Positions 63,230 through 64,000 of a stretch of 64,000 bases of DNA are shown here, piece by piece. The stretch is from NCBI RefSeq assembly GCF_014695575.1, contig NZ_JACJOO010000019.1:62001-126000 (forward strand), written 5' to 3'. The stretch's first letter is position 1. Each line of letters starts with the position of its first letter. The stretch is from Leptolyngbya sp. FACHB-8 (lineage in GTDB: Bacteria > Cyanobacteriota > Cyanobacteriia > Elainellales > Elainellaceae). The notes beneath the pieces are model-generated. The model saw only the letters and a list, made by a program, of their open reading frames with translations. It did not search any database and was not told the origin of the DNA. Position numbers and translations under genes: made by a program.

Positions 63230-63390
63230 AGCAAAGGCAAACCCACACCCCCTAGCCCCCTCTCCCAAGAGAGGGGGAACCAGAGCAGAGGAGCTTATTG
63301 GTTGTTAAAAAAGGCTTTTATGCTCGATCTCCCCTCTCTTGGGAGAGGGGCCGGGGGTGTGGGTTCGAAGGCGATCGCTCGTATCAGTAA
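63230..63390. repeat. C/G-rich dispersed repeat, family E copy 2
   Basis: It contains CCCTAGCCCCCTCTCCCAAG and, near its end, CTCTTGGGAGAGGGGCCGGG, so it can fold on itself. The sequence matches the reverse complement of 42390-42520. It fills most of the 320-base gap between ssuB and ssuE. Confidence 0.65.
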
Positions 63391-63535
63391 CTTATGTATG
63401 CACGATCGCCCCTCCCAAACGTAGAGCAAGAGGACTTATGGAAATTAAACCCTTAATTCTATAAGTCTCTTTCAAAGCTTGTCTCAAAGACAAATTCACA
63501 AGTGCATTATTCGTTCATTTTGGAGATTCGTAGCC

Positions 63536-64000
63536 ATGGCTAAAATCATCGCCATTTCAGGTAGCCCCTCTCATCCTTCCCGTTCCTATGCATTGATCGA
63601 GGAAGCTCAGAAATTGATCCAGGCATCTGATATCAGCTTAGAAATTCTATCCATTCGCGATCTACCTCCTGATGCTCTAATCTATGCAAAGTTCGATAAT
63701 CCAGACATCGTCCAGGCAGCCGCAAAGGTTGAAGAAGCGGATGCTGTAATTATCTCCGCACCTGTTTACAAAGCAGCCTATCCTGGTATTCTCAAAACTT
63801 TCCTCGATTTGTTGCCCCAAAAAGGATTAGTTGGGAAGCCTGTTCTGCCTATTGTGACAGGCGGTACCCTGGCTCACCTGTTGGCGATCGACTACGCCTT
63901 TAAACCCCTGTTCTCCGCTCTAGGAGCTCGTTATATTCACACAGGTGTTTATCTTGTTGACTCTCAATACCAACGTCGTGACACCAATGGCGTTGAGTTT
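63536..64000 (+). CDS. ssuE: NADPH-dependent FMN reductase SsuE (runs off the right edge)
   Basis: The frame opens at the ATG at 63536 with GGAG 10 bases upstream and stays open to the window end (155 codons). It begins MAKIIAISGSPSHPSRSYAL, the flavodoxin-like phosphate loop of SsuE, and contains ISAPVYKAAYPGILKTFLDL and LPIVTGGTLAHLLAIDYAF, which are SsuE signatures. It reduces FMN for SsuD and probably also for SfnG. The C-terminus is outside the window. Confidence 0.93.
   Translation, partial: MAKIIAISGSPSHPSRSYALIEEAQKLIQASDISLEILSIRDLPPDALIYAKFDNPDIVQAAAKVEEADAVIISAPVYKAAYPGILKTFLDLLPQKGLVGKPVLPIVTGGTLAHLLAIDYAFKPLFSALGARYIHTGVYLVDSQYQRRDTNGVEF

Overview
The window is cyanobacterial. 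HIP1-type GCGATCGC octamers are scattered through genes on both strands, it encodes phycocyanin alpha and beta subunits, and it has a two-domain RibBA and a CysR-like Crp-family regulator. The genus cannot be fixed from sequence alone. I saw no tRNA, rRNA, CRISPR array or intact transposase.

Layout. 1-6441: signalling remnants (5' end of a CheR-type gene, a broken receiver domain), an intact GAF-PAS-PAS histidine kinase, a Na/phosphate cotransporter and a TSUP permease. 7316-15858: a co-directional sugar-modification block (polytopic membrane protein, sugar C-methyltransferase, 2-oxoglutarate oxygenase-like protein, sugar-1-phosphate nucleotidyltransferase, DUF4910 aminopeptidase-like protein, NAD-dependent epimerase, EmrE-like membrane protein), probably building a surface or secreted glycan. 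16215-18834: a small membrane protein, a TTC38-like TPR protein and a PhnD-like binding protein.

From about 19 kb to the right edge the window is a sulfur-scavenging island. It holds a Crp-family regulator beside a TauD/AtsK-type dioxygenase, three more TSUP (TauE/SafE) permeases, a six-gene transport operon (APC permease, two CadD-like proteins, secreted protein, TSUP, DUF1634), a LysR regulator, metQ-metN-metI, ribBA, a dimethylsulfone operon (sfnG, sfnB, isochorismatase-like, membrane protein), an IPNS-like oxygenase, a BLH phosphatase-like protein, cysE, an FAD-oxidoreductase/persulfide dioxygenase fusion, and a sulfonate cluster (two SsuA, ssuD, a third binding protein, ssuC, ssuB, ssuE). 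Together these can import sulfonates, methionine and possibly other organosulfur compounds, release sulfite with FMNH2- or 2-oxoglutarate-dependent oxygenases, supply flavin, make O-acetylserine and handle persulfide or sulfide.

In the middle sits a cpcBA pair whose predicted proteins have no methionine apart from the initiator and only the three chromophore-attaching cysteines. This is the hallmark of the sulfur-starvation phycocyanin known as Cpc3. Several neighbouring enzymes are also very poor in Cys and Met, so the island looks like a sulfur-starvation regulon with sulfur-sparing proteins.

The intergenic DNA is unusually rich in long, often perfect palindromes. Several are clearly mobile: a 132-bp element occurs three times with 9-bp target duplications, a 98-99-bp element occurs three times (two copies flank one gene in opposite orientation), and a 126-bp element occurs at least twice intact. 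No transposase for them lies in the window.
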